Source: Irineochytrium annulatum
Lineage: Eukaryota > Chytridiomycota > Chytridiomycetes > Chytridiales > Chytridiaceae
NCBI GenBank assembly: GCA_027600665.1
Contig: JADGJL010000001.1
Span: 186,001-250,000 of the forward strand
DNA length: 64,000 nt
Direction: 5' to 3'
Every line of letters begins with the position of its first letter. Position 1 is the stretch's first letter. A program made the translations under genes and the position numbers. The notes beneath the pieces are model-generated. The model was not told where the DNA came from and did no database searches. It was given only the letters and a program-made list of their open reading frames with translations. This document shows, one piece after another, positions 17,088-24,994 of the stretch.

Positions 17088-18076
17088 GATCCAGCCCTCC
17101 ACCAGTCTGCAAATTGTTGTAAACCTTCTTCAATAGACACCCGAGGGACGTATCCCAATCGCTCCTGTGCATCCGTAATATCCAATGTCTGCGGGATGGA
17201 TAAGGAGCCAACGGTATACCTTGTCAACACAGGTTCACCCAGCGCAGGAATAAAGCCATGAACACGCTCGAGCAATGCTGCAACGCCATATGCTGCCTGA
17301 TAAGGAATGTTTCGACGACGCAGAGGCATGTCCAGCATGCCAAACAAGCTGCTCACCAACTCATTAAACGCCCTCGGATCGCCATTGGAGATATTGTACG
17401 CTCTGCCGAGCGCTTCGTCCGGTGCATCACGGCACAATAACAGGGCGTCCACCACATTATCCACACAGGTCAGATCAATTAAAGCCTGTCCGCCACCGAT
17501 CATGGGCACGCCGGATTTCGCATTGGCCGCGACAATTCGGGGAAACAACGTCTGGTCATACGGACCAAAGATCGCTCGCGGTCGAATCATGACCGACGGA
17601 AGTCCCTTTCTATGCCCTTCCATTACGACCTGTTCAGCGAGAAGCTTCGTGGCTGCGTAATGATTCGCTGGTTTGGATGGCAACGGGTCATTTTCATGTA
17701 CGTTAAATCGTGGTATGTAGTTGAAATATACACTTGGAGTCGAGACATGTATGAATCGCTGTACATCATTTTTCAGGCAGCCATCCATGAGTTTCTGTGT
17801 TCCTTCCACATTACTTCCATAAAAGTCCCTATACTTCCCCCATGGTGATGATAGCGCCGCACAGTGAAAGGCCACATCCTGCCCCGTACACGCTTCATTT
17901 ACTGCCGCCTCATCCCGTATATCTCCATTCAGGAATCGGATTCCTGCCGACTCAAGTTCTGCACCAACCTTGGACTGTCGGCCCATGCCTGTGACGTCCC
18001 ATCCCTCTTTTGCAAGCCGTATCGCGAGGTGCCTGCCCAGACATCCCGTAGCTCCTGTAACCAATGCTCTCTTCAT
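17081..18076 (-). CDS. NAD-dependent epimerase/dehydratase
   Basis: This 331-residue extended SDR is of the 3-beta-hydroxysteroid dehydrogenase-like group. The cofactor motif GATGCLG is at residues 8-14, a ser-containing VSTPSVYF strand follows, and the catalytic YxxxK is Tyr140-Lys144. In similarly built pathways such as OleD, this family reduces a 2-alkyl-3-ketoacyl product. Here that role is a hypothesis based on the neighbouring KAS III. The ATG overlaps the ATP-grasp stop by four bases. Confidence 0.88.
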   Translation of the reverse strand: MKRALVTGATGCLGRHLAIRLAKEGWDVTGMGRQSKVGAELESAGIRFLNGDIRDEAAVNEACTGQDVAFHCAALSSPWGKYRDFYGSNVEGTQKLMDGCLKNDVQRFIHVSTPSVYFNYIPRFNVHENDPLPSKPANHYAATKLLAEQVVMEGHRKGLPSVMIRPRAIFGPYDQTLFPRIVAANAKSGVPMIGGGQALIDLTCVDNVVDALLLCRDAPDEALGRAYNISNGDPRAFNELVSSLFGMLDMPLRRRNIPYQAAYGVAALLERVHGFIPALGEPVLTRYTVGSLSIPQTLDITDAQERLGYVPRVSIEEGLQQFADWWRAGSC

Positions 18077-19365
18077 TGTTGTTCACCGTTCCATTCTATG
18101 TCGTGAGTCAAAGCTTCAGTCAGTGAGATTTTCTGTGATCTTGCCAGACGCCAGGCGGCCAGCACTACCGCGAATTGTTCAAAGAAAGGCTGAATATCCT
18201 GCCTTAAATAAACCACATCCCTCGCTCCGTGCCAGGCAGCTATCCATGCACGGAACTTGCCTTTGCCGAAGATCTGCTGTACTCCGCTTCCCAGCATGGG
18301 AAGCATGAGCATGGCTTTGCTACCCTTTGCGGGCGTGATCCATTTTCCTTCTTTAACCAACGTCTCCGGTTCAGTCAGTGCACGCACCAAGTCATCTCCA
18401 GGGTGAAACAGATGAATCCCGCTCGTTGCCCTCGGATTACACTCAATTGCATACAGTTGCCCATCCTGAACCACTATAAAATCAAACCCAATCTGTCCGC
18501 TAAACCCCGTTCCTTCAACGAATTGTCTTACCCACGCAAGGGCACCCTCATGTTCCACCTGTTCAAAAAATACACTGGCCCCCACGCTTCCTGTGCGGTA
18601 GCGGCTATCGTAGGTGGCGTGCGCAACCAGTTGTCCTTCGTGGGCTATGCTGTATGTACACAACACCTGACCCGGAATGAAGGCCTGTGCAACCCAAGGG
18701 GAAGCAGAGGATAATTCCCCTTCTTCCGGAGGATCGTTACGTAAATGTCGATGCTTCTTTTTGCTTATGTGTCCTTCTTGCTCAGTCCCGCCCGTACCCT
18801 CATCGATCAAACGTGCTGGCATGCGAACTTTGGCTGCGAAGCGGGAATACACCGGTTTCCACACCCAATCTCCTGATTCTCCCAGAACAGAATGAACTTC
18901 CATCCATTCCTGCTGATTGTTGATCAGGCGCGTATCGGGAACGGGAAGACCGAGTGACCCTGCAAGCTGGATAAAATCATATTTATGGTGCAGCTCATGT
19001 AATTGCTCCATGGTTGTAACCAGAACACGGCAATATGCACGCAGTCTGTCTGCCCCTTGAGCAACATAGAAGACTTCTTCACACATGGGGATCAGCAGGT
19101 CAATCTGCCAATCCTGTACCAACCGTTCCAGTTCCGCCAGATAAGTACGTGTGTCATGACGCGGCGATGGAACCACAGCGTACTGTTCCACTGCACGGGA
19201 TGATCTGGTCAGATGCCGTACGACACTCTCCGCAACATAGACCCGATGGCCTGCACGATGAAGCATACGTGCCAGATCGAGCGTAACGGGAGCCCTTCCG
19301 CCTGTAAGCAGCACACGAAGAGAAGCAGCTGTACGATGTCCGGTTTCCCCAGATCTAGTAGTCAA
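18073..19365 (-). CDS. ATP-grasp domain protein
   Basis: This is a 430-residue ATP-grasp ligase. An N-terminal pre-ATP-grasp domain begins LRVLLTGGRAPVTLDLARMLHRAG. The ATP-binding part has WVWKPVYSRF and, later, IGFDFIVVQDG followed by ECNPRATSGIHLF, which supplies the metal-binding Glu and Asn. A charged insert around KKKHRHLRND breaks the central domain. Enzymes of this fold join a carboxylate to an amine or thiol. The TTG at 19365 follows GGGAGG; the start overlaps the KAS III stop by 11 bases. The substrate is unknown. Confidence 0.82.
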   Translation of the reverse strand: MTTRSGETGHRTAASLRVLLTGGRAPVTLDLARMLHRAGHRVYVAESVVRHLTRSSRAVEQYAVVPSPRHDTRTYLAELERLVQDWQIDLLIPMCEEVFYVAQGADRLRAYCRVLVTTMEQLHELHHKYDFIQLAGSLGLPVPDTRLINNQQEWMEVHSVLGESGDWVWKPVYSRFAAKVRMPARLIDEGTGGTEQEGHISKKKHRHLRNDPPEEGELSSASPWVAQAFIPGQVLCTYSIAHEGQLVAHATYDSRYRTGSVGASVFFEQVEHEGALAWVRQFVEGTGFSGQIGFDFIVVQDGQLYAIECNPRATSGIHLFHPGDDLVRALTEPETLVKEGKWITPAKGSKAMLMLPMLGSGVQQIFGKGKFRAWIAAWHGARDVVYLRQDIQPFFEQFAVVLAAWRLARSQKISLTEALTHDIEWNGEQQ

Positions 19366-20356
19366 AAATGAGTCCTCCCAATGATAATCCGGCAGCCGTG
19401 CCAATCATCAACACCCGATCTCCCCGCTGAATCCGCTGTTGTCTAATCGCTTCATGCAGACCCATCGGGATCGATGCCGCAATTGTATTGCCGTGATTGC
19501 GTGTGATGTCCATAAACCGATCTTCAGCAATGCCTAGCTTTTTGCGGATTAGTCTCATCGCCATGGCACTCCCCTGATGGGGAATCACCAATTGGAAATC
19601 CTCCATTCGATTCCCGGTCGCCTGCAACATACCACCCATGAATCCGGGTAAAAGTCTGGAGGCCATGCGGAAGATGGCCTGTCCATCCATATGAAATAGG
19701 TAAGGCTCAGGCTGATCTGCATTATAATTCGAAGCATGCTGCCGTGTACCGCCACCTGCTATCTCCGAGAAGCGAGCACCTCGGCTGTAGGTTTGAAGGG
19801 AAGCATGTACAATCTGCGAGGATGACCCTTCAGGCGAACGCTCAATAATAACGGCGGCTGCTCCATCTCCGAACAGGGCCGCACTCTCTTTATCCGACCA
19901 ATTTAGTCCCGCTGAGGCAATCTCGGTGGCTACGAGCAGTACTCGCTGGTAACGTCCGGCATCTACCATATAGGAGATCACATCCAGTCCGTTCAGGAAA
20001 CTCAGGCAGGTTGCATCCATATCAAAAGCAGGTACGCCCGAATCTTGCTGCCCCATGGCCTGCTGGATAAACACCGCCGTACTAGGCAACGGTTGCTCCT
20101 TCGTGCCACTGGTACACACCAGGCAGTCGATATCACTGAATTGTAATCCTGCATCCGCAAGTGCAGCTTCAGCAGCCCGCGCGCCCATGAAGGAGGAAGT
20201 CTCTTCACCCGAAGCATAATGGCGTACACCTACACCTGTGGCTTTGCTAACCCAGCCTGCAGGCACGCCCAAGCGGCGATCCAGTTCCTCATCGGTAACT
20301 TCCTGTTCAGGCAGGTACTTCCCTGTTCCCGCAATCCTCACTCTTCTAAGTTGCAT
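19355..20356 (-). CDS. 3-oxoacyl-ACP synthase III (FabH/OleA-like)
   Basis: This is a 333-residue KAS III-type condensing enzyme. The catalytic triad is visible: Cys117 in MDATCLSF, His260 in IPHQGSAM and Asn290 in HGNTIAAS. The family makes beta-ketoacyl chains by Claisen condensation. Because it heads an operon with an epimerase, ATP-grasp and adenylating enzymes rather than fab genes, it probably serves a specialised pathway. The ATG at 20356 follows AAGAGG. Copy B of the dispersed element is in its leader. Confidence 0.88.
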   Translation of the reverse strand: MQLRRVRIAGTGKYLPEQEVTDEELDRRLGVPAGWVSKATGVGVRHYASGEETSSFMGARAAEAALADAGLQFSDIDCLVCTSGTKEQPLPSTAVFIQQAMGQQDSGVPAFDMDATCLSFLNGLDVISYMVDAGRYQRVLLVATEIASAGLNWSDKESAALFGDGAAAVIIERSPEGSSSQIVHASLQTYSRGARFSEIAGGGTRQHASNYNADQPEPYLFHMDGQAIFRMASRLLPGFMGGMLQATGNRMEDFQLVIPHQGSAMAMRLIRKKLGIAEDRFMDITRNHGNTIAASIPMGLHEAIRQQRIQRGDRVLMIGTAAGLSLGGLIFDY

Positions 20357-20427
20357 TTCCCCAACCTCTTTCTGTTCATCTGACTGATATATATAAGTTC
20401 AGCTAATTAGTATTTACACAGACACTC

Positions 20428-20581
20428 CGATGACAGAACAACTTTCCGATCGCTGTTATCCCCAGATTTTTTTGATTCCCTTCTTAAAAAGGGAAAATCC
20501 GGGGATAAAGGCGCACGCTTCGCTTCTTCAAGTTATTTCTGTCCTCTCCGTTATCGTGTAAATGTTTAGTTGAACATATAT
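20428..20581 (-). repeat. Dispersed structured element, copy B
   Basis: On the minus strand it starts ATATATGTTCAACT, then AACGGAGAGGACAG, TGAAGAAGCG, CGCCTTTATCCCCGG, a long stem, and GGGGATAACAGCGATC. ATCCCC and GGGGAT form the outer stem, with an inner TTCCC/GGGAA stem. It shares block order with copy A (9725-9843), a 39-base end with 48169-48207, and its other end with 30555-30577. Confidence 0.7.
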
Positions 20582-20602
20582 AAATGAAATGAGTCCTTAA
20601 CC

Positions 20603-20625
20603 TCAAATGGCGAAACGCCATTTGA
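20603..20625. repeat. Perfect 10-bp hairpin
   Basis: TCAAATGGCG (20603-20612) and CGCCATTTGA (20616-20625) are perfect inverted arms around AAA. No long T tract follows on either strand, so it is more likely a structural or processing hairpin than a simple terminator. Confidence 0.5.
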
Positions 20626-20648
20626 TAGAAGCCTTAAAATATATAATA

Positions 20649-20670
20649 AAGGGCAGATGCCTCTGCCCTT
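20649..20670 (-). terminator. Terminator after the TIGR01777 gene
   Basis: AAGGGCAGA (20649-20657) pairs perfectly with TCTGCCCTT (20662-20670) around a four-base loop. On the minus strand it is followed by an interrupted T-rich stretch. It lies about 30 bases beyond the stop at 20699. Confidence 0.7.
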
Positions 20671-20698
20671 GCTGTTGTGTTTTCTTTTGTATGAAATA

Positions 20699-21589
20699 TT
20701 ATTTCTTCTTACTCAGGATCTCGGCAAGAGCGACATCTAACGTTCCGTAGGTGAAAGTGAAGCCTTCCCTCTCCAGTCGCTCAGGAATGACCCATCGACT
20801 TTTGAGAACCAGCTCTGTTTCGGTCTTGATGAATCGTGCGCCCAGTTCAAGCATCCAGCGAGGAGAGGGCAGCGCGATCCGAACACCCATCTGTTCTCTC
20901 ACACGTGCCATGAGCTCCCGATTTGTAACCGGATGCGGAGAGGACGCATTGAACACACCATTTAAGTGCGGATGCTCTTGCAAATAGATCACCATGCGGA
21001 ACAGATCCTCGATATGAATCCAGCTGAATTGCTGTGTTCCTGCACCTTGAGATCCTCCCAGGCCAAAACGGACCAGGTTCGTCATGGGCACCATCACGCC
21101 GCCCTCGCCCAGCACAATCGCAATTCGCAGTGCAATTTGACGTGTAGACGGCAAACTGAATTCAAAGAAAGCCTGTTCCCAAGCTTTGGCAACGTCGACC
21201 GAGAAGCCAGAGCCAATCTCGCCTTCTTTTTCCGTCATGGGACGATCTTCAGCATGTCTGTATATGGTCGCCGTACTCGAATTAATCCATAGTTCGGGAG
21301 GATGTTTACAAGCCAGGACGGCTTCCCCGAGAATACGTGTTGTACGCGTTCTGGATTCCAGAATGACTTTGCGATTCTCATCCGTATAACGGCAGTTCAC
21401 CGATTTACCTGCCAGGTTAATCAACATCTCTGCTTCTTCCAGTGCCTCTATGATCCCTGTACGATCCTCCCAGGCAATATGACCGGGCTGACGCGAGATA
21501 ATCAGCACCTCATAACCCAGCTTCCTGAACCTTTGGGCAAAATCCTGTCCAACAAAACCCGTTCCACCAGCTAATACAATCTTTTTCAC
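20699..21589 (-). CDS. TIGR01777 family epimerase-like oxidoreductase
   Basis: This 296-residue extended SDR has the opening GGTGFVG at residues 8-14, the family segment LINLAGKSVNCRYT, a WINSSTATIY strand and a SWIHIEDL motif. The C-terminal DUF1731-like part ends with LKSRWVIPERLEREGF. Such proteins bind NAD(P), but their substrates are generally unknown. The start is GTG with GAGGGG upstream. It stands alone, with its own terminator at 20649-20670. Confidence 0.88.
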   Translation of the reverse strand: MKKIVLAGGTGFVGQDFAQRFRKLGYEVLIISRQPGHIAWEDRTGIIEALEEAEMLINLAGKSVNCRYTDENRKVILESRTRTTRILGEAVLACKHPPELWINSSTATIYRHAEDRPMTEKEGEIGSGFSVDVAKAWEQAFFEFSLPSTRQIALRIAIVLGEGGVMVPMTNLVRFGLGGSQGAGTQQFSWIHIEDLFRMVIYLQEHPHLNGVFNASSPHPVTNRELMARVREQMGVRIALPSPRWMLELGARFIKTETELVLKSRWVIPERLEREGFTFTYGTLDVALAEILSKKK

Positions 21590-21706
21590 GGTATCCCCTC
21601 ATTTCCCATACTGGGTAAAGATTTCGCAAGAGATAGATCAACCTGTTTCTATGCATGCAAAATACAGATATTAGATTAAACCCCGCTGGTGACCCGTTGG
21701 TTTGAT

Positions 21707-22174
21707 TTAATTCGCACCCAGCGCCGTGTACAAGCGATCCCGCTCTTCGATAGCCCATGTGTTTGCAGGGTTTTGTTCCAGTTGATATCTGAGCTCATCA
21801 TAAAAGTCATGGATCATGAATCCGTCCGGCAAAGTCCCAAGCATGGCTGTAAAGTTGTACTCGGGCAGTGTTCTTTTTCCTTCACTGATCTGCTTCAGCC
21901 AGTCCATCCACTTCGCAAGAGTAAGCACTTCCTCCTGCCATAACTCAGCCTGTAACCCAAGCGCATCTTGAAGTTGTTCGTACGCCAATGGATCAGCGAA
22001 GACGCGGCAGGCCTGAACAGCCAGTGCATACAATTCAGTCACAGCAAGGCGTACCTCATGCTCAAGTTCGACTTCCAATCCTTCCAGATAGTCCTGAACC
22101 TGAATGCTCTCTCCATCATCATATAGTAGCGGGGCTTGGGCCAATAGGCGTACAATCTCTTCCATTTCTTGCAT
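21707..22174 (-). CDS. Conserved hypothetical protein, uncertain start
   Basis: This 155-residue acidic, largely helical soluble protein is not one I recognise. Visible stretches include QDYLEGLEVELEHEVRLAV and a C-terminal DELRYQLEQNPANTWAIEERD. The ATG at 22174 has only a weak ribosome site. The frame stays open upstream to 22228, and AGGAG at 22232-22236 sits nine bases before an ATT at 22222. A non-canonical ATT start giving 171 residues is therefore possible. Confidence 0.6.
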   Translation of the reverse strand: MQEMEEIVRLLAQAPLLYDDGESIQVQDYLEGLEVELEHEVRLAVTELYALAVQACRVFADPLAYEQLQDALGLQAELWQEEVLTLAKWMDWLKQISEGKRTLPEYNFTAMLGTLPDGFMIHDFYDELRYQLEQNPANTWAIEERDRLYTALGAN

Positions 22175-22309
22175 TGAAACTCGCTTCTGCTCATAGAGAG
22201 CAGGTAATTGATATGCTGTAATGATCGTTCACTCCTACATCGTTCTTCTATTAATGACCTATATTATAACATGGTTTGGCAATCATCTATCAGGATAACT
22301 TGACTATCC

Positions 22310-22351
22310 ACTACAAGTTGTAGTAGTTTATACGTACTACGTAGTGTAGTA
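22310..22351 (+). promoter_or_regulatory. BlaI-type operators upstream of blaI
   Basis: ACTACAAGTTGTAGT (22310-22324) is a 15-base palindrome. TACTAC (22335-22340) and GTAGTA (22346-22351) form a second dyad with the ACTACGTAGT palindrome inside. Both carry the TACA/TGTA-type half-sites of BlaI/MecI repressors. A TTGACT -35-like box is at 22300-22305. Autoregulation of the blaI-M56 pair is likely. Confidence 0.7.
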
Positions 22352-22395
22352 ATATGCTCGTTATGGACGCATAACGATGTTAAGGAGTGTTCACT

Positions 22396-22770
22396 GTGAA
22401 CCAGATTCAAAAATTATCCGAAACAGAAATGGAGTTAATGGTCGTTATATGGTCATGCGATCCACCCGTCACCTCGACAGAGCTATTAGACATATTCGCT
22501 GAGAAAGGGAAAGCGTGGAAAGCGCAGACCATGTCTACCTTTCTGTCCAGATTGGTGGATAAAGGCGCTCTTACCGTGACGAGGCGTGGAAGAATCAATG
22601 ATTATAGACCTCTTCTACAACCAGAAGACTACAAACTACAGGAAACACAGCACGTGCTTGATGGGCTTTATCAAGGTTCTGTCAAGAATTTGGTTTCGGC
22701 CATGTATGACGGCGATAAGCTTTCAGACGATGACATTTCAGAACTGAAAAAATGGCTTTCGGAAAAGTAG
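22396..22770 (+). CDS. BlaI/MecI/CopY family repressor
   Basis: This 124-residue winged-helix repressor has an N-terminal DNA-binding domain opening LSETEMELMVVIW, with recognition-helix region AQTMSTFLSRLVDKGALTVTRRGR. A C-terminal dimerisation tail follows with VKNLVSAMYDGDKLSDDDISELKKWL. In this family repression is relieved by proteolysis from a partner M56 sensor, which is encoded next. The start is GTG at 22396, eight bases after AAGGAG. Two operator dyads lie upstream at 22310-22351. Confidence 0.88.
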   Translation: MNQIQKLSETEMELMVVIWSCDPPVTSTELLDIFAEKGKAWKAQTMSTFLSRLVDKGALTVTRRGRINDYRPLLQPEDYKLQETQHVLDGLYQGSVKNLVSAMYDGDKLSDDDISELKKWLSEK

Positions 22771-22779
22771 GTGCAGATC

Positions 22780-24132
22780 ATGAACATCTTTTTTGAAATT
22801 CTGTGCAGCCTGACCGTGGCTGGAAGTATCGTTGCCATATGTATGTTGACACTGCGACTCATACCTGTATCTGTTTTTCCGACCAAGTGGCTCTACAGAC
22901 TCGGTAAAATGGCTCTCTTGTTCTATCTGCTCCCGGTATCCCTTGGCCTTTCATGGCTTTTGGGTTTTGCATTCCCTCCTACATCAACTGTACCGAGTAT
23001 GGAGCATGCAACATCTACAAGCTTACTTGCAGGGACATTTATCTCGGCACAAACCATTTCTGTAACTACAGCCTGGTCCCTGTTATGCATATGGGGCATT
23101 GGCGTCATCGGTTTTTCTGCATGGCAGGTGTACTGTTATCGGAGATTTTTGAATGAACTATCACGCACACGTATACCAGTTCTCTATGATAGTGAAGCCG
23201 CTATACAGCTGCCATTAATCAAAGAGGCTTTGGGTCTCCAACGCAATATCACGCTTGCTCACAGCACGGCAGTACGGAGCCCTATACTGGTCGGCTTGTT
23301 TAAACCAACCATATATCTTCCACCCGAAAATACGGTAAAGATGGACATCAAGATGGTGATTCATCATGAGTTGGTACATCTGAAACATCAAGATCTGTGG
23401 GTCAAGGCTCTGACCTTGGGGGTTAGTGCCCTGCACTGGTTCAATCCCCTGATTCATATGATTCGCCGGGACATTCATACCTGGAGCGAATTAGCCTGTG
23501 ATGAAGATGTGGTGAAAGAGATGTCCCACGAAGAACGAAGACAATATGGTGAGACAATTTTAAATGTGATGGCGGGAACCAAGAATATGCCTGCTCAATT
23601 TTGTTCATCCCTGTCGGGTGAAGGCAAACAATTAAAAAGGAGATTGATGAACATGTTTAACGTGAAGAAACTGAACAAGAAACACTGGATGTTAAGTATG
23701 GGGGCCCTATTGCTTATTACAGGAGTAAGTACATCCACCGCAGTATGGGCATCAAACCATACGGTTAAAGTAGAGGCCAAGGCTACTGAAGCCGTGCCTG
23801 TTCCTACCGTATCTGAAACTCCTGAAATCGCAGCTTCTCCATCTAAATCCGGAATTTCTGAAGCTGTAACTGCTCCCGCTGCTTCCAAAACGCCTGAAAT
23901 CGTGGCTATCCCTGAAGATGAAGTTTCAGAAAATATACCAGCTCCTTCGACTACTGAACCCTCTGAAGTTCAAGTTGTAGAACCAGCCACAGTTCCTTCT
24001 CCTGCTGGATCTTCTGAGATGGTAGCCCTCCCTTCCGAGGCTGCAACCGTTCCTTCTCCTGCCTCATCTTCTGAAATGGTAGCACCTGCGGATCAGGTTT
24101 CTGAAGCTGTACTTGTTCCTTCAGAGAAGTAA
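22780..24132 (+). CDS. M56 family metallopeptidase (BlaR1-like), no PBP domain
   Basis: This 450-residue membrane metalloprotease sensor has N-terminal spans, a zinc-binding HHELVHLKH (HExxH at 196-200) with ELACDEDVV further on, and a last membrane span at about 302-325. BlaR1 and MecR1 carry a penicillin-binding sensor there. This protein instead ends in about 125 residues of Pro/Ala/Ser/Glu-rich sequence with a repeated PSPAxSSEMVA unit. The signal sensed is therefore not obviously a beta-lactam. The ATG at 22780 follows GTAGGTG. Confidence 0.85.
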   Translation: MNIFFEILCSLTVAGSIVAICMLTLRLIPVSVFPTKWLYRLGKMALLFYLLPVSLGLSWLLGFAFPPTSTVPSMEHATSTSLLAGTFISAQTISVTTAWSLLCIWGIGVIGFSAWQVYCYRRFLNELSRTRIPVLYDSEAAIQLPLIKEALGLQRNITLAHSTAVRSPILVGLFKPTIYLPPENTVKMDIKMVIHHELVHLKHQDLWVKALTLGVSALHWFNPLIHMIRRDIHTWSELACDEDVVKEMSHEERRQYGETILNVMAGTKNMPAQFCSSLSGEGKQLKRRLMNMFNVKKLNKKHWMLSMGALLLITGVSTSTAVWASNHTVKVEAKATEAVPVPTVSETPEIAASPSKSGISEAVTAPAASKTPEIVAIPEDEVSENIPAPSTTEPSEVQVVEPATVPSPAGSSEMVALPSEAATVPSPASSSEMVAPADQVSEAVLVPSEK

Positions 24133-24163
24133 CACAACGTTAAGGAACAAGTACACCCATATA

Positions 24164-24207
24164 TGCAAAAGGACGAAGCATAAGTATTACGCTTCGTCCT
24201 TTTTGCA
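24164..24207. terminator. Strong bidirectional terminator
   Basis: TGCAAAAGGACGAAGC (24164-24179) pairs with GCTTCGTCCTTTTTGCA (24191-24207) around an 11-base loop, with one bulged base. A and T tracts flank the stem on both strands. It separates the convergent M56 (+) and YdcF-like (-) genes. Confidence 0.85.
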
Positions 24208-24209
24208 TA

Positions 24210-24941
24210 TTAGATAAACGTTTTGATCGTAGCAAAATATTCACGGATCATGTTGACCGGCTTCAAATATCCCGGTGACGGGGCCGATATACCGTATTCT
24301 GCCGCGTACCCGTTCTTGGCAGCGATATATTTGGAACGGAACATATGATAGTCACTGGTGACAATCATGATCTCGGGGTGCTCCAATCCGGATTCATGAA
24401 TGATTTTTTTGGAAAAGGCCAGATTCTCCTGTGTACTCGTCGAGCGATCTTCCATAATGACTTGGGCGGGGTTAATCCCCTGTTCAATCAGATAGTTTTT
24501 CATGGCAAGCGCTTCGGGAATCGATTCCCCGGGTCCCTGTCCACCCGATACAATGACCGGCGTCTGAGGGTGACTGCGAATGTAGTCCAGACTGGCATCT
24601 AACCTTTGCTTGAGGGTCAATGACAATTCCGTTCCCCGAATGCCTGAACCCAGAATAATGACATAGTCCGCTTCTTCCGGATCATTCGCACTAAGCTGTG
24701 TGAACACAAGTGCTTCAACAATGACAAAGGAGACGGCAACCACACCAAATCCGGTAAGGATAATCCGTTTCAGAATAACATGCTTCTGATAGTCAATCCG
24801 TCTTAGCACGATAAAAGCCACCGTGATCATTCCGAAAAACATGACCGCAAACCTCTGGCCCCAAAAGACCAGAAAAGCTACAAAACATGCCAACAGGACA
24901 AGATCAATGATCAGTCCGTTTTTCTGTAAGAACTTTTTCAT
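24210..24941 (-). CDS. YdcF family protein (DUF218)
   Basis: This 243-residue protein has three N-terminal membrane spans followed by a soluble DUF218 domain. Domain signatures are DYVIILGSGIRG, VIVSGGQGPGESIPEALAMKNYLIEQG, EDRSTSTQENLAFSK and IVTSDYHMFRS. Relatives such as SanA and ElyC are linked to envelope integrity; the exact reaction is unknown. A longer frame starts at GTG 24974. The ATG at 24941 is downstream of AAGGAG and begins the basic-hydrophobic N-terminus (MKKFLQKNG). Confidence 0.85.
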   Translation of the reverse strand: MKKFLQKNGLIIDLVLLACFVAFLVFWGQRFAVMFFGMITVAFIVLRRIDYQKHVILKRIILTGFGVVAVSFVIVEALVFTQLSANDPEEADYVIILGSGIRGTELSLTLKQRLDASLDYIRSHPQTPVIVSGGQGPGESIPEALAMKNYLIEQGINPAQVIMEDRSTSTQENLAFSKKIIHESGLEHPEIMIVTSDYHMFRSKYIAAKNGYAAEYGISAPSPGYLKPVNMIREYFATIKTFI

Positions 24942-24994
24942 CAATTCTGTAGACACTCCTTCTTGTACCTGCACTTCCGCAAATCACTTATCTT

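Larger units (their letters stand above)
20357..20698. other. Intergenic region upstream of the KAS III operon
   Basis: These 342 bases hold no gene. They contain, from low to high coordinate, the KAS III leader, element copy B (20428-20581), a perfect hairpin (20603-20625) and the terminator of the next gene (20649-20670). A promoter for the KAS III operon should lie here, but I could not identify one with confidence. Confidence 0.6.

Noticed and set aside
22219..22230. Third TetR-like site: TAATGATCGTTC, shared core with 28780 and 29409
   Set aside because: Only 12 of 18 bases match, no -10 box precedes it, and it falls in the start region of the hypothetical gene. Probably chance.
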